This document shows, one piece after another, positions 26,468-36,511 of a stretch of 64,000 nucleotides of DNA; position 1 is the stretch's first letter; each line of letters opens with the position of its first letter. A program made the position numbers and the translations under genes. The notes under the pieces were generated by a model that ran no database searches, had not been told where the DNA came from, and saw only the letters and a program-made list of their open reading frames with translations. Location of the stretch: positions 127,956-191,955 of the forward strand of contig NZ_JACHEU010000005.1 of the NCBI RefSeq assembly GCF_014201615.1, written 5' to 3'. Source of the DNA: Aquamicrobium lusatiense. GTDB taxonomy: Bacteria > Pseudomonadota > Alphaproteobacteria > Rhizobiales > Rhizobiaceae.

Positions 26468-27679
26468 TTGACCGATACAGCCCTTCCCGCCCAACGCGTC
26501 TCCGGAACCGGCACGGCACTCACCGTGATTCTGGCGGTGAGCCTGTGTCACGGCATCAACGACATCATGCAGTCGCTGCTCTCGGCGATCTATCCGCTGC
26601 TCAAGGACAATTATGGCCTCGATTTCTGGCAGATCGGCCTTCTGACATTCACCTTCCAGCTCACAGCTTCGCTGCTGCAGCCGGTGGTGGGCCTGATCAC
26701 CGACAAGAAACCCATGCCCTTTTCTCTTTCATTCGGCATGATGTCTTCTCTGATCGGGCTGATCATCCTTGCCTATGCCGGGCACTATTGGGTGCTGCTG
26801 GCCGGCGCGTCTCTGATCGGCATCGGCTCCTCCATATTCCACCCGGAAGCCTCGCGCATCGCCCGCCTCGCGTCCGGCGGCCGTCACGGTCTGGCGCAGT
26901 CGCTGTTCCAGGTGGGCGGCAATGCGGGTCAGGCCATTGGCCCTCTTCTGGCGGCTTTCGTCGTTGTGCCATACGGCCAGAGCAGCATTGCGTGGTTCGC
27001 GCTCGCTTCGCTGCTCGGCATCGTCATTCTTTACCGGGTCGGCAACTGGTACAAGCAGTTGCAGGCGAGAACGGCTTCCGCCACAAAATCGGATGCCCCC
27101 ATCATGACGCTGCCGCGCAAGCGCGTTGCCTGGGCGCTCACCATCCTGACCATTCTGGTCCTGTCCAAGAATGCCTACATGGCGGGGCTTTCCAGCTACT
27201 ACACCTTCTATGTGATCGAAAAATTCGGCGTGTCTGTGCAGATGTCGCAGATCCTCCTCTTCGCTTTCCTTGGCGCCTGTGCGCTCGGCATCCTGTTCGG
27301 TGGCCCTTTCGGCGACCGTTTCGGACAGAAGGCCATGATCTGGTTCTCCATCATCGGCGTGATTCCCTTCACGTTGGCCCTGCCCTACGCGAACTTCGAA
27401 TGGACGATCATTCTCACCATCGTCATTGGCCTGATCATGTCTTCTGCTTTCTCCAACATCGTGGTGTTTGCGCAGGAACTGGTTCCGGGACGCGTTGGCA
27501 TGATTGCCGGCATCTTCTTCGGCTTTGCATTCGGCATGGGCGGCATTGCTGCAGCCCTGCTGGGCATCGTCGCAGACGCGAAGGGTATCGAATACGTCTA
27601 CCATGCCTGCTCATATCTGCCGCTGATCGGTCTTCTGACCGTCTTCCTTCCCAGCACGAAGACAAAGCGGGCCGCCTGA
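26468..27679 (+). CDS. MFS exporter, fosmidomycin-resistance (Fsr) family
   Basis: 403 residues, twelve predicted membrane helices. VSLCHGINDIMQSLLSAIYPLLK (about 25-47) is diagnostic of the Fsr branch of MFS; ASRIARLASGGRHGLAQSLFQVGGN carries the first cytoplasmic loop, and FGGPFGDRFGQK the second. Fsr members expel fosmidomycin in E. coli; natural substrates are unknown. TTG 26468 is used as start: GGAG lies seven bases upstream and no ATG fits the N-terminus. It is divergent from the AraC gene. Confidence 0.88.
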   Translation: MTDTALPAQRVSGTGTALTVILAVSLCHGINDIMQSLLSAIYPLLKDNYGLDFWQIGLLTFTFQLTASLLQPVVGLITDKKPMPFSLSFGMMSSLIGLIILAYAGHYWVLLAGASLIGIGSSIFHPEASRIARLASGGRHGLAQSLFQVGGNAGQAIGPLLAAFVVVPYGQSSIAWFALASLLGIVILYRVGNWYKQLQARTASATKSDAPIMTLPRKRVAWALTILTILVLSKNAYMAGLSSYYTFYVIEKFGVSVQMSQILLFAFLGACALGILFGGPFGDRFGQKAMIWFSIIGVIPFTLALPYANFEWTIILTIVIGLIMSSAFSNIVVFAQELVPGRVGMIAGIFFGFAFGMGGIAAALLGIVADAKGIEYVYHACSYLPLIGLLTVFLPSTKTKRAA

Positions 27680-27696
27680 GCAAAACAGCGCAGGAT

Positions 27697-27715
27697 CGCT
27701 GGCTTTTCGCCAGCG
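27697..27715 (+). terminator. weak hairpin after the fsr-type gene
   Basis: CGCTGGC (27697-27703) and GCCAGCG (27709-27715), five-base loop, followed by a C/T stretch rather than a clean T run. Confidence 0.4.
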
Positions 27716-27913
27716 GCCTTGCGTGAGAAGGCCCCTTCCGTTATAGAGCCGCCAGCCGCGTAGACACCCTTGGAGGCAACGCGGTCGAAGCCCGCCTTCC
27801 CGCACTGCCATTGCCTGCCCCGCAGGCGAAGACAAAACTCGGGACGCCGCGTCTTCCCGTCTGTTTCGGGCACGCCCGCTGCAGACGCTCCGCACATTAA
27901 GAAAGGAAATGCC

Positions 27914-28531
27914 ATGAGCACCAGCTACGAGCTCAAGGCCGAGACGCGCGAAAGGGTCGGTAAGGGGTCCGCCCGTGCCATTCGCCGTGACGGCAAGATT
28001 CCCGCAGTTATCTATGGCGACAAGCAGCCTCCCCTGGCGATCACCTTGTCGTACAAGGACATCTTCTACAAGATCCATGGCGGCGGCTTCATGACCACCG
28101 TTGCCACGATCGACGTGGACGGACAGAAGATCCGCGTCCTGCCCAAGGACTACCAGCTTGACGCCATTCGCGACTTCCCGCTGCATGTCGACTTCCTGCG
28201 CGTGAGCGCGAAGTCGGAAGTCACCGTGAACATCCCGGTCCACTTCATCAACGAAGAGAAGTCGCCCGGCCTGAAGCGCGGTGGCGTGCTCAACGTCGTG
28301 CGCCACGAAGTCGAGTTCGTCTGCCCGGCCAACGCCATCCCGGATTCGATCACCATCGATCTGGAAGGCACCGAGATCGGTGACGTCATCCACATCTCTT
28401 CGATCAAGCTGCCGAAAGGCATCACGCCCCTCATCGCCGACCGCGACTTCACCGTGGCCACGGTTGCCGGCTCTGCCGCTGCCAAGTCCGAGGCCGACGG
28501 CGAAGAAGCTGCGGACAGCGAAGAGAAGTAA
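27914..28531 (+). CDS. rplY: 50S ribosomal protein L25 (Ctc/TL5 form)
   Basis: 205 residues, long form of L25. The N-terminal 5S rRNA-binding domain ([22 protein letters not shown]) is followed by the TL5 C-terminal domain ([36 protein letters not shown]) and an acidic, Ala-rich tail. The ATG has AAAGGAAA upstream. The 234-base region before it contains the hairpin GCCTGC/GCAGGC (27813-27827) and a TTGCGT-17-TATAGA promoter-like pair at 27719-27747, so the mRNA probably has a leader of about 150 bases. pth follows 23 bases later. Confidence 0.95.
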   Translation: MSTSYELKAETRERVGKGSARAIRRDGKIPAVIYGDKQPPLAITLSYKDIFYKIHGGGFMTTVATIDVDGQKIRVLPKDYQLDAIRDFPLHVDFLRVSAKSEVTVNIPVHFINEEKSPGLKRGGVLNVVRHEVEFVCPANAIPDSITIDLEGTEIGDVIHISSIKLPKGITPLIADRDFTVATVAGSAAAKSEADGEEAADSEEK

Positions 28532-28554
28532 ATCTCAGTGCCCGGAGACTGACG

Positions 28555-29283
28555 ATGCTGCTCTTTGTGGGCCTCGGCAACCCGGGCGCGAAATATGCAA
28601 ACAACCGGCACAATGTCGGTTTCATGGCGGCGGACGCGATTGCCCGCCGCCATTCCTTTTCGCCCTGGTCGCGCAAGTTTCAGGCCGAGATTGCCGAAGG
28701 CAGGCTTGAAGGCGAGAAGGTGCTGCTCATCAAGCCGCAGACCTTCATGAACCTGTCCGGCCAGTCGGTGGGTGAAGCCCTTCGCTTCTACAAACTCGAT
28801 GCCTCCGCGGTCACCGTGTTTTACGACGAGATCGATCTTGAACCCGGCAAGGTTCGGGTGAAGAAGGGCGGCGGCGCCGGCGGCCACAACGGCATCCGCT
28901 CCCTCGACCAGCATATCGGCAAGGACTACCGCCGGGTTCGCATCGGCGTCGGCCATCCGGGCGTCCGGGAAATGGTGCACGGCCACGTCCTCGGCGATTT
29001 CTCGAAGAGTGACCGCGAATGGCTGGACGTATTGATCGAGGCGATTGGCGACAATGCAGCCCTCATAGCAAAGGGTGACGACAATTCCTTCATGAACCGG
29101 GTTACGCTGACACTGCGCGACAAGCTTCAGCCGACCGGTGAGAACGACACTCCACCGCCGAAGAAAGCAGCGCCCAAGGCGCAGAGCCATATCCGGCAGG
29201 CCCGTCAGAACGCGCCAGCCGTGAAGGTGCCGGAAAACGGCCCCATGGCCGCGATGCTCAGGAAGCTTCTGGGCAAGGAATAA
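28555..29283 (+). CDS. pth: peptidyl-tRNA hydrolase
   Basis: 242 residues against about 190 for E. coli Pth. [23 protein letters not shown] contains catalytic His20; [19 protein letters not shown] (catalytic Asp) and [14 protein letters not shown] (Asn) are the other active-site motifs. It releases tRNA from prematurely freed peptidyl-tRNA. The extra ~50 C-terminal residues (after about 190) are Pro/Lys/Ala-rich and end in [17 protein letters not shown]. Upstream is rplY, downstream ychF: a conserved translation cluster. Confidence 0.96.
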   Translation: MLLFVGLGNPGAKYANNRHNVGFMAADAIARRHSFSPWSRKFQAEIAEGRLEGEKVLLIKPQTFMNLSGQSVGEALRFYKLDASAVTVFYDEIDLEPGKVRVKKGGGAGGHNGIRSLDQHIGKDYRRVRIGVGHPGVREMVHGHVLGDFSKSDREWLDVLIEAIGDNAALIAKGDDNSFMNRVTLTLRDKLQPTGENDTPPPKKAAPKAQSHIRQARQNAPAVKVPENGPMAAMLRKLLGKE

Positions 29284-29361
29284 GCTGCCCGGCCTTGACG
29301 AGCGGGCGCCCTATCGACCATAGCCGGGACTACTTTCCCAGCAGGACAGGATCAGGAAATC

Positions 29362-30465
29362 ATGGGTTTCAAATGCGGCATCGTCGGCCTGCCCAATGTC
29401 GGCAAGTCGACGCTCTTCAACGCACTGACCAGAACAGCCGCCGCACAGGCAGCCAATTATCCGTTCTGCACCATCGAGCCGAATACCGGAGAGGTGGCAG
29501 TTCCTGATCCGCGCCTGAAAAAGATCGCGGCAGCGGCAGGCTCGAAGGAAATAATCCCGACCCGCATCTCCTTTGTCGATATCGCGGGCCTCGTCCGTGG
29601 CGCGTCCAAGGGCGAAGGCCTTGGCAACCAGTTCCTCGCCAATATCCGCGAAGTCGATGCCATTGTGCATGTGCTGCGCTGCTTCGAGGACGACGACATC
29701 ACCCATGTCGAAGGCCGCATCGATCCGGTGGCCGACGCAGAGACGGTCGAGACCGAGCTGATGCTCGCCGATCTGGAAAGTCTCGAACGGCGCATCGTGC
29801 AGACGCGCAAGCGCGCGAGCGGCAAGGACAAGGATTCGCTCGCGGTTCTTCCGATGATGGAACAGGCGCTGGAGCTGCTCCAGAACGGCAAGCCGACACG
29901 CGTCCTGCTCGATGGCATGGCGGCGGAGGACCTGCGCATCCTGCAGGGCCTCAACCTGCTCACGTCACACCCGGTCCTCTATGTCTGCAACGTTGCTGAA
30001 AGCGATGCAGCCGATGGCAACGATCACACCAGAGCCGTCGGGAAGATGGCCGAAGCGCAGGGCGCGCGCGTGGTGATCATTTCCGCTGCGATCGAAGCCG
30101 AAGTCGCGCAGCTTCCCGACGAGGAGGCGCAGGAATTCCTGTCATCCATGGGTCTTGAGGAACCGGGGCTGGATCGTCTGATCCGGGCCGGCTACGAGCT
30201 TCTGCACCTCATCACCTATTTCACCGCCGGCCCGAAGGAAACGCGCGCCTGGACCATCGAGCGCGGCACCAAGGCCCCGCAGGCGGCTGGTGTCATTCAC
30301 ACCGATTTCGAGCGCGGCTTCATCCGCGCCCAGACCATCGCCTACAATGATTTTGTGACGCTGGGAGGGGAAATCGCGGCCAAGGAAGCCGGGAAGGCGC
30401 GTGACGAAGGCAAGGAATATGTCGTTCAGGATGGCGACGTGCTGATGTTCAAGTTCAACACCTGA
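29362..30465 (+). CDS. ychF: redox-regulated ATPase YchF
   Basis: 367 residues, Obg-type fold. CGIVGLPNVGKSTLFNAL is G1; VDIAGLVRGASKGEGLGNQFL is G3; YVCNVAES replaces the canonical NKxD, which explains the preference for ATP over GTP. A coiled-coil and a C-terminal TGS domain (FIRAQTIAYNDFV, KEYVVQDGDVLMFKFN) follow. YchF binds ribosomes and affects stress responses and leaderless-mRNA initiation. It stands 78 bases after pth and is convergent with the EamA gene. Confidence 0.96.
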   Translation: MGFKCGIVGLPNVGKSTLFNALTRTAAAQAANYPFCTIEPNTGEVAVPDPRLKKIAAAAGSKEIIPTRISFVDIAGLVRGASKGEGLGNQFLANIREVDAIVHVLRCFEDDDITHVEGRIDPVADAETVETELMLADLESLERRIVQTRKRASGKDKDSLAVLPMMEQALELLQNGKPTRVLLDGMAAEDLRILQGLNLLTSHPVLYVCNVAESDAADGNDHTRAVGKMAEAQGARVVIISAAIEAEVAQLPDEEAQEFLSSMGLEEPGLDRLIRAGYELLHLITYFTAGPKETRAWTIERGTKAPQAAGVIHTDFERGFIRAQTIAYNDFVTLGGEIAAKEAGKARDEGKEYVVQDGDVLMFKFNT

Positions 30466-30473
30466 TCCTGCAG

Positions 30474-30504
30474 GAGCGGCAGTGCCTGTCAGGCTTTGCC
30501 GCTC
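30474..30504. terminator. possible terminator between ychF and the EamA gene
   Basis: GAGCGGCA (30474-30481) and TGCCGCTC (30497-30504), 8-bp stem, loop of 15 bases. It overlaps the end of the EamA gene and has no clear T run, so it is only a weak candidate. Confidence 0.3.
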
Positions 30505-31424
30505 TTCCTGCCCCGCGTCTGCGGCCTTGCCAGCCAGATGCCCCACAGAATGGCAAGGCCTCCAAGCCCCTGAAGCGGGGTTATGGCTTCACCGAAGACA
30601 AGCCAAGCAAGCGCCGAAGCCACCACGGCTTCCATGAAGATCACCAGCGACGAGAACATCGAAGGCAGCGTTCCCAGAGCGTAGGACAGCAGCCCCTGTC
30701 CTCCGACATGGCTGATGACGGCAAGGCAGACCAGCACCAGCCATCCGATGGCGTTCGAGGGGAACATCGGCTGGCCATAGAGCAGCCATGCGCCTGCCGC
30801 GGCCAGCGCCAGCAGAGCCGCTGTGATCAGGCTCATATGGAATGTGATCCAGGCCGCGCCCTCGGTTTCCCGCGCCCTCTCCACCGTAAGGAAGTAGATG
30901 CCGAAGAACAGACCGGTAAGCGCCCCGAAGAGATCTCCGAGCAGATGATCCGGTGACAATTCAAAAGAATGCCAGACCAGCGCTGCGCCGCCGCCAAGAC
31001 AGAAGACGAGGCCAACAGCGGTGGCCGCGGTGACACGCCGCCCAAGGACGATCCACCCCAGCAGGCCGACCCAGAGCGGCGCAGTGGTCGCGAAGAAAGT
31101 GGAGTTGGCAATGGTGGTGTTGAGAATAGCCAGATGCCAGAAGAACAGGTCTCCCGCGAACGCAAGACCCGTGGCGATCACCGCCGGTGAGAACCGTCTT
31201 GCCGGTGCAGGCGCCTTGCTGCGCTTCTGTTCAATCCGCATCCATGCGAACAGAAACGGCAGCGCCAGGAATACGCGATAGAAAGCGCTGGCGAAGGGAC
31301 CGACATCGGACAGCCGCACCAGAATCGGCGATACCGCCATTGCCAGCGCCCCGGTCACGAGAGCAAGGAGCGCGGGCCAGTTCGAGCCGGCTGCCGAAGG
31401 GGCACTGTTCACCGAAACTGACAT
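30489..31424 (-). CDS. DMT/EamA-family transporter
   Basis: 311 residues with ten predicted helices in two repeated EamA domains: the first about 20-145 (ALAMAVSPILVRLSDVGPFASAFYRV), the second about 165-290 (with EAVVASALAWLVFGEAITPLQGLGGLAI). RhaT/YdcZ-type relatives export amino acids or metabolites across the inner membrane, but no substrate can be named. ATG 31424 has AGGAAGG upstream; an earlier in-frame ATG lacks one. Confidence 0.9.
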   Translation of the reverse strand: MSVSVNSAPSAAGSNWPALLALVTGALAMAVSPILVRLSDVGPFASAFYRVFLALPFLFAWMRIEQKRSKAPAPARRFSPAVIATGLAFAGDLFFWHLAILNTTIANSTFFATTAPLWVGLLGWIVLGRRVTAATAVGLVFCLGGGAALVWHSFELSPDHLLGDLFGALTGLFFGIYFLTVERARETEGAAWITFHMSLITAALLALAAAGAWLLYGQPMFPSNAIGWLVLVCLAVISHVGGQGLLSYALGTLPSMFSSLVIFMEAVVASALAWLVFGEAITPLQGLGGLAILWGIWLARPQTRGRKSGKA

Positions 31425-31711
31425 CCGTCTACCTTCCTGCTGCAAAAGCAGATTTTCCGCTGCAGCCCTGACTGATCTGAGGATCAATCAAACAAAACCA
31501 GAAACCTTCACATATCAGGAATATTGAAGTTTGTTCTGCGTTACCCGCCAGATAAGCTTGTGCCAGATGAAAAGCCACAGCGTTGAAAACCTGCCTTCAG
31601 GACAGCGCGCTTTCTTGACATGATTGCCGTGGAAAAGGCGTTGCAAAGCAGCTTGCGCAACGGAGAATCCGCGTCCATGATAATCGTACAAACTTGAACG
31701 GGATTGTGCGC

Positions 31712-32173
31712 ATGGCCGGGAAAATATGGGCTTACGAGGATTTCGAGGTCGGCAGTTCGCTTGAGCTGGGATCGAAACTGGTGACAGCCGAGGAGATTGT
31801 CGAGTTCGCTTCCGAGTTCGACCCTCAGCCCATGCATCTGGAACAAGCGGCCGGTGAAGCCAGCATTCTGGGCGGCCTCTCTGCCTCGGGCTGGCACATT
31901 TGCGGCATGTTCATGCGTCTGTTGTGTGATTCTCTGCTGCTCGACTCCACGTCGCAGGGTTCACCCGGCATCGACGAAGTCAAATGGAAGAAGCCCGTTC
32001 TGGCGGGGGATCGCCTCACGGCCCGCTCGACTGTGCTCGCCAAGCGCATATCGTCCTCACGGCCCGGTCTCGGATTGGTGTCCATGCGCGCCGAAATGAT
32101 CAACCAGCGTGGCGAAAGCGTGTTCGAACTGCAGAACACCGGCATGTTCCTGAGCCGGGAGGCTGCCCAATGA
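31712..32173 (+). CDS. MaoC-like dehydratase/hotdog protein, first of a pair
   Basis: 153 residues. A MaoC-like hotdog domain: YEDFEVGSSLELGSKLVTAEEIVEFASEFDPQPMHLEQAAGEAS, where FDPQPMHLE is the catalytic region of enoyl-CoA hydratase 2-type enzymes, then GLSASGWHICGMFMRLL and WKKPVLAGDRLTARSTVL. Such enzymes hydrate 2-enoyl-CoA. The catalytic His and Asp positions are present. Start chosen at ATG 31712 after GTG/TTG alternatives were weighed. The stop overlaps the next start (ATGA), so the pair is translated together and probably forms a heterodimer. Confidence 0.85.
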   Translation: MAGKIWAYEDFEVGSSLELGSKLVTAEEIVEFASEFDPQPMHLEQAAGEASILGGLSASGWHICGMFMRLLCDSLLLDSTSQGSPGIDEVKWKKPVLAGDRLTARSTVLAKRISSSRPGLGLVSMRAEMINQRGESVFELQNTGMFLSREAAQ

Positions 32174-32649
32174 GCCTGAATGAGTTCTTCCATTTCGGCG
32201 TCAGCCGCACGCTCGGCGCGTACAGTTTTCAGGCCGATGAAATCAAGGCGTTCGCAGCAAAATTCGACCCGCAGCCCTTCCACATGGATGAAGACGCCGC
32301 CCGCAACAGCGTATTCGGCGGGCTCTGCGCTTCCGGCTGGCATACGGCATCCATGTGGATGCGCTTCAACGCGCAGGATCGCGATGCGGCGATAGCCGGC
32401 TGGAAGGGCAAAGGGCCGGCGCCCGAATTCGGCCCCTCCCCCGGCTTCCGCAATCTGAAATGGCTGAGACCGGTCTATGCCGGCCAGACCATAACCTTCA
32501 CCCGTACCGATCTGGGGCATCGCCCGCTCGCCTCCCGGCCGGGCTGGATATTGCTCAATGCCCGAGGCGAAGCCTTCGACGACAAAGGCACAAAGGTGCT
32601 CGAATTCGATAACGCGGTGCTGGTGAAGGTTGGAGAAGAGCCCGTCTGA
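32170..32649 (+). CDS. MaoC-like dehydratase/hotdog protein, second of a pair
   Basis: 159 residues, homologous to the gene before it (both have the FDPQPxHxDxDAA and LxASGWH blocks). It also has FRNLKWLRPVYAGQTITFTR, which forms the hotdog beta-sheet. It overlaps the upstream gene by ATGA. Pairs like this are seen as two-subunit hotdog dehydratases; the substrate is unknown. A RIME-like repeat follows. Confidence 0.85.
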   Translation: MSLNEFFHFGVSRTLGAYSFQADEIKAFAAKFDPQPFHMDEDAARNSVFGGLCASGWHTASMWMRFNAQDRDAAIAGWKGKGPAPEFGPSPGFRNLKWLRPVYAGQTITFTRTDLGHRPLASRPGWILLNARGEAFDDKGTKVLEFDNAVLVKVGEEPV

Positions 32650-32659
32650 GCCCGGCAGC

Positions 32660-32770
32660 GACGAAAGCATGTCGCCCGAAAGGGAGAACCGGTTTCGGGA
32701 CGACATGCGCAAAAACAGGAATTTGAAGCGTAAGGAGCGAATCTGAAAGATCGCGACACGCTTTAATAGC
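32660..32770. repeat. RIME-like intergenic repeat, copy A
   Basis: Begins with a long inverted repeat: GCATGTCGCCCGAAA (32667-32681) and TTTCGGG-A-CGACATGC (32693-32708). Then a conserved tail of about 55 bases follows (AAAAACAGGAATTTGAAGCG ... CTGAAAGATCGCGACACGC). A second copy at 56748-56850 matches over the same architecture, and a short third relative lies at 63731-63763. Such elements are known in rhizobia as intergenic mosaic (RIME) repeats. Confidence 0.75.
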
Positions 32771-32916
32771 GCGTCGGCGGCCTATGCGCGCCGCAGATGC
32801 AGCGACGGAACAGCATGCGCGTGGCGAATGCTGCCGGCTTCTCCGGCCAAATGTCCTTGCATTCCATGAGTCAGGCCATGTGGCCCGGCTGAAAGACGAT
32901 GTGGGCCTTTCCCGCG

Positions 32917-33462
32917 TCAATCGCCCTCGAATTCGATCAGCGTCCGCACCGGAACGCCGAGCGCTTCCAGCTTCTTGCGGCCGCCGAGGTCGGGCAAATC
33001 GATGACGAAGCAGGCCGCCACTATATCGGCCCCGATCTGTCCAAGCAGCTTGACCGCCGCCTCGGCCGTGCCTCCCGTGGCGATCAGGTCGTCTATGAGA
33101 ATGACCTTTTCGCCGGGCTTCACCCCGTCACGATGCATTTCCATTTCATCCAGACCATATTCCAGGCTGTAGGCGACGCGCACCGTATCATGCGGCAGCT
33201 TCCCCTTCTTGCGGATCGGCACGAAGCCGGACGAAAGCCGGTGAGCCACCGCGCCGCCGAGGATGAAGCCACGCGCTTCGATACCCGCGATCTTGTTGAC
33301 GCCCTTGCCCACGAAAGGCTGCGCCAGCCCTTCCACGGCCATGGCGAATGCATTGGCATCCCCAAGCAGCGTGGTGATATCGCGAAACTGCACGCCCGGC
33401 TTCGGATAGTCGGCAATGGTGCGGATTGCGGAGAGCAGTTTTTCCGTGGTCGAAGAGGTCAT
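32917..33462 (-). CDS. apt: adenine phosphoribosyltransferase
   Basis: 181 residues, type I phosphoribosyltransferase. [16 protein letters not shown] is the family start, [17 protein letters not shown] the nucleotide loop, and [17 protein letters not shown] the PRPP-binding motif. It salvages adenine to AMP with PRPP (from prs at 24484). ATG 33462 gives the standard length; the 15-residue extension has no support. It lies downstream of petABC in the same direction, after a terminator. Confidence 0.96.
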   Translation of the reverse strand: MTSSTTEKLLSAIRTIADYPKPGVQFRDITTLLGDANAFAMAVEGLAQPFVGKGVNKIAGIEARGFILGGAVAHRLSSGFVPIRKKGKLPHDTVRVAYSLEYGLDEMEMHRDGVKPGEKVILIDDLIATGGTAEAAVKLLGQIGADIVAACFVIDLPDLGGRKKLEALGVPVRTLIEFEGD

Positions 33463-33511
33463 GGACAGTTTCCGGTTTCGCGCCGATGTTGCGTGGGTTC
33501 GGGCCAAAAGA

Positions 33512-33535
33512 AAAGGGCGCCAAGCAGCGCCCTTT
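33512..33535 (-). terminator. intrinsic terminator of petABC
   Basis: AAAGGGCGC (33512-33520) and GCGCCCTTT (33527-33535), six-base loop, followed on the minus strand by TTTTCTTTT. 26 bases after the petC stop. Confidence 0.85.
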
Positions 33536-33560
33536 CATTTTTAATCTCCAGACAAGCCGC

Positions 33561-34415
33561 TCAGTGGGGGACGTTCGCCCATACCCTGCGCTTGGTGGCG
33601 TACATCAGACCGGCGAACAGGATCAGGAACACCATGACCCGGAAGCCGGTCTTCTTGCGGCTTTCGAGATGCGGCTCGGCAGCCCACATCAGGAACGCGG
33701 ACACGTCGCGCGAATACTGATCGACCGTCTGCGGCGCACCATCGTCATACGTCACCTGATCATCGGACAAGGGAGCGGCCATGGCCAGCGACTTGCCGCC
33801 GATGAAATACGGATTGTAGTGCGTGCCTTCGGCGATCTCCATGCCTGCCGGCGGCTCCTCGTCGTAGCCGGTCAGCAGCGAGTAGATGTAGTCCGGACCG
33901 TTTTCGGCATACTGCGTGAAGATGTCGAAAATGAACGTCGGGAATCCACGCTCCACGCCGCGCGCCTTGGCGATCAGCGAAAAGTCAGGCGGCGCAGCGC
34001 CACCGTTGGAGGCCGCAGCTGCCTGATGGTTCGGGAACGGCGGCGTGAAGTAATCGGACGGCAGACCCGGACGCTCGAACATGTCGCCATCGTCGTTCGG
34101 GCCATCTTCGATGGTGTATTCGGCAGCAAACGCCTTCACCTGCGCTTCCGAATAGCCAAGGTCCTCAAGCGTACGGAACGCGACCAGATCCATGGAGTGA
34201 CATGCGGAGCAGACCTCCTTGTAGACCTTGAGGCCACGCTGAAGCTGCGCCTTGTCATAGGTGCCGAACGGGCCCGCAAAGCTCCACTCCACATTCTTGG
34301 GCTTGTGGATGGGGAAATGCGTCGGCTCGGTCGCGCTGTGCTCTTCCTGAGCGATGGCGGTGCCTGCGGCTATCGCCATGCCCACCGCGGCCAGTGAAGC
34401 GAGAATCTTCTTCAT
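33561..34415 (-). CDS. petC: cytochrome c1 of the bc1 complex
   Basis: 284 residues. A signal peptide (about 1-24, ending AIA/Q) leads to the CSACH haem-c motif (VYKEVCSACHSMDL, about 65-79). GGAAPPDFSLIAKAR and PYFIGGKSLAMAAPLSD are core c1 motifs, the latter including the axial methionine, and a C-terminal anchor (FRVMVFLILFAGLMYATKRRVW) ends the protein. It accepts electrons from the Rieske protein and passes them to soluble cytochrome c. ATG 34415 is preferred over TTG 34421 because GAGGA sits eight bases before it. Third gene of petABC. Confidence 0.96.
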   Translation of the reverse strand: MKKILASLAAVGMAIAAGTAIAQEEHSATEPTHFPIHKPKNVEWSFAGPFGTYDKAQLQRGLKVYKEVCSACHSMDLVAFRTLEDLGYSEAQVKAFAAEYTIEDGPNDDGDMFERPGLPSDYFTPPFPNHQAAAASNGGAAPPDFSLIAKARGVERGFPTFIFDIFTQYAENGPDYIYSLLTGYDEEPPAGMEIAEGTHYNPYFIGGKSLAMAAPLSDDQVTYDDGAPQTVDQYSRDVSAFLMWAAEPHLESRKKTGFRVMVFLILFAGLMYATKRRVWANVPH

Positions 34416-34444
34416 ACCCAAATTCCTCTCGAAAGACTCGTCGC

Positions 34445-35749
34445 TCAGCCGCGGGTTTCAGGCGACGCAGCAGCGCCTTCGGGGTGGACGGCTCCGCCGG
34501 CCTTATTCTTCTCCAGCACTGCCTCGGTGATCGAGTTGGGCAGGCGCCGTGGCGTCTCGATCAGCCCCAGAACCGGCATGATCACGATGAAGAACCCGAA
34601 ATAGTAGAGCGTCGCGATCTGCGCCATGATCACATAGGATCCTTCCGCCGGACGCGACCCCAGCCAGCCGAGGAACACGCAGTCGATGAGGAAGATCCAG
34701 AAGAACAGACGGTACCACGGACGGTAGACCGCGGAACGAACCTTCGACGTGTCGAGCCACGGCACCACGAACAGCACGGCGATGGCGCCGAACATGGCCA
34801 GAACGCCGCCCAGCTTGGAGTCGATCGGGCCGATGTTGAAGGTGATGGCGCGCAGGATCGCGTAGAACGGCAGGAAGTACCATTCCGGAACGATGTGGGC
34901 CGGCGTCTTCAGCGGATCAGCCTGAATGTAGTTGTCCGGGTGGCCGAGATAGTTCGGCATGTAGAAGATGAAGTAGGCGAAGAAGATCAGGAACACGATC
35001 ATGCCCAGCGCGTCCTTGATTGTCGCGTAAGGCGTGAAGGCGACCGTGTCGGTCTTCGACTTCACCTCGATGCCGGTCGGATTGTTCTGGCCCGTCACGT
35101 GGAGGGCCCAGACGTGCAGCACGACCACGCCGGCGATCATGAACGGCAGCAGGTAGTGCAGCGCGAAGAAGCGGTTCAGCGTCGGATTGTCGACGGCAAA
35201 GCCACCGAGCAGCAGTTCCTGAATCCACGTCCCCACCACCGGAATGGCAGTGAAGAAGCCGGTGATGACGGTAGCGCCCCAGAAGGACATCTGACCCCAG
35301 GGCAGAACGTAGCCCATGAAACCGGTCGCCATCATCAGAAGGTAAATGATGCAGCCCAGGATCCACAGCAGCTCACGCGGCGCCTTGTAGGAGCCGTAGT
35401 AGAGGCCGCGCATGATGTGGAGATAGACGGCAATAAAGAAGAACGACGCGCCGTTGGCGTGCATGTAGCGCAGCAGCCAGCCGGAGTTCACGTCACGCAT
35501 GATCTTCTCGACGGAGCCGAACGCGATGCCGGTGTCGGACGCGTAATGCATCGCCAGCACGATGCCGGTGATGATCTGCGAGACCAGCATGATCGACAGG
35601 ATGCCGCCGAAGGTCCACATGTAGTTGAGGTTACGCGGAACCGGATAGGCAATGAAGCTGTCATAGACCAGCCGCGGCAGCGGCAGACGTGCATCGAACC
35701 AGCGGCCAAGGCCGGTGGTCGGCTCATAGGTGGAGTGTCCCTCGCTCAT
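34445..35749 (-). CDS. petB: cytochrome b of the bc1 complex
   Basis: 434 residues with eight helices. [36 protein letters not shown] holds the first haem-ligand histidines; [19 protein letters not shown] contains the quinol-site PWG region; [15 protein letters not shown] is the PEWY quinol-oxidation motif. The C-terminal tail is Glu/Ala rich. It holds haems bL and bH and the Qo/Qi sites in the inner membrane. Starts 16 bases after petA and ends 29 bases before petC. Confidence 0.97.
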   Translation of the reverse strand: MSEGHSTYEPTTGLGRWFDARLPLPRLVYDSFIAYPVPRNLNYMWTFGGILSIMLVSQIITGIVLAMHYASDTGIAFGSVEKIMRDVNSGWLLRYMHANGASFFFIAVYLHIMRGLYYGSYKAPRELLWILGCIIYLLMMATGFMGYVLPWGQMSFWGATVITGFFTAIPVVGTWIQELLLGGFAVDNPTLNRFFALHYLLPFMIAGVVVLHVWALHVTGQNNPTGIEVKSKTDTVAFTPYATIKDALGMIVFLIFFAYFIFYMPNYLGHPDNYIQADPLKTPAHIVPEWYFLPFYAILRAITFNIGPIDSKLGGVLAMFGAIAVLFVVPWLDTSKVRSAVYRPWYRLFFWIFLIDCVFLGWLGSRPAEGSYVIMAQIATLYYFGFFIVIMPVLGLIETPRRLPNSITEAVLEKNKAGGAVHPEGAAASPETRG

Positions 35750-35765
35750 CGAATTGTCCCCTGCC

Positions 35766-36329
35766 TCAGCCTATGCGGATCTTGGTATCGGAAATGAACT
35801 CGAAGACCGGCACGGTCATGTTCTCGGGCGCCGGGCCTTTGCGGATGCGGCCGGCCGTATCGTAGTGCGAGCCGTGGCACGGGCAGAACCAGCCGCCGAA
35901 ATCGCCCTGCTGGCCGAGCGGAATGCAGCCGAGATGGGTGCAGACGCCGACCATGACAAGCCAGTTTTCCTTGCCTTCACCAGCCGAACGATCAATGTCG
36001 TTGGCAGGCGCATCGGAAGCGATGTTGGCGTTACGGGCCACCGGGTCCTTCAGTTCATCGAGCTTCACCGCCTTGGCGGCCTCGATTTCCTGCTCGGTGC
36101 GGTTGCGCACGAAAACCGGCTTGCCGCGCCACTTCACGGTCAGCGACATGCCCGGCTCCAGAGCCGCGACATCGACTTCAACCGAGGAAAGCGCACGCGT
36201 CGACGCGTCAGGACGCATCTGGTCGATGAACGGCCAGGCCACAGCGCCTGCACCGACAACGCCGGCCATGCCGGTGGCGATGTATAGAAAATCTCGCCGG
36301 GCTGGATTTTCGATATCTGTTTCGCTCAC
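35766..36329 (-). CDS. petA: Rieske iron-sulfur subunit of the bc1 complex
   Basis: 187 residues. The N-terminal twin-arginine signal-anchor is [19 protein letters not shown]. The Rieske cluster is bound by CTHLGC and CPCHGSHYD (about 127-160). It carries electrons from quinol to cytochrome c1. GTG 36329 is chosen ([13 protein letters not shown], as in relatives, with AAGGA about ten bases before); an ATG 24 bases earlier would add MRRKDQSP and lacks a site. It is first in petABC, with the promoter in the 36330-36580 gap. Confidence 0.94.
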   Translation of the reverse strand: MSETDIENPARRDFLYIATGMAGVVGAGAVAWPFIDQMRPDASTRALSSVEVDVAALEPGMSLTVKWRGKPVFVRNRTEQEIEAAKAVKLDELKDPVARNANIASDAPANDIDRSAGEGKENWLVMVGVCTHLGCIPLGQQGDFGGWFCPCHGSHYDTAGRIRKGPAPENMTVPVFEFISDTKIRIG

Positions 36330-36511
36330 GGGTGACTGATCCTTTCGCCTCATCCGTGCCGAAAGATCGAGCCTTTTCCCCGCTCAAACGCCAGCCTTTT
36401 ACGCATGGCAACAGGCTAGCGAACTCCTCCGGCATTTTGACTTCGGTTTATGCGCGAAGGCAGCACTTGTCCAGACCGCAACATGAAGATGGGCAGATTG
36501 TCGCGGGCAAT

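Noticed and set aside
34394..35797. 467-codon open frame on the plus strand opposite petB
   Set aside because: Antisense shadow of cytochrome b; sequence is His/Glu/Arg-rich without similarity.
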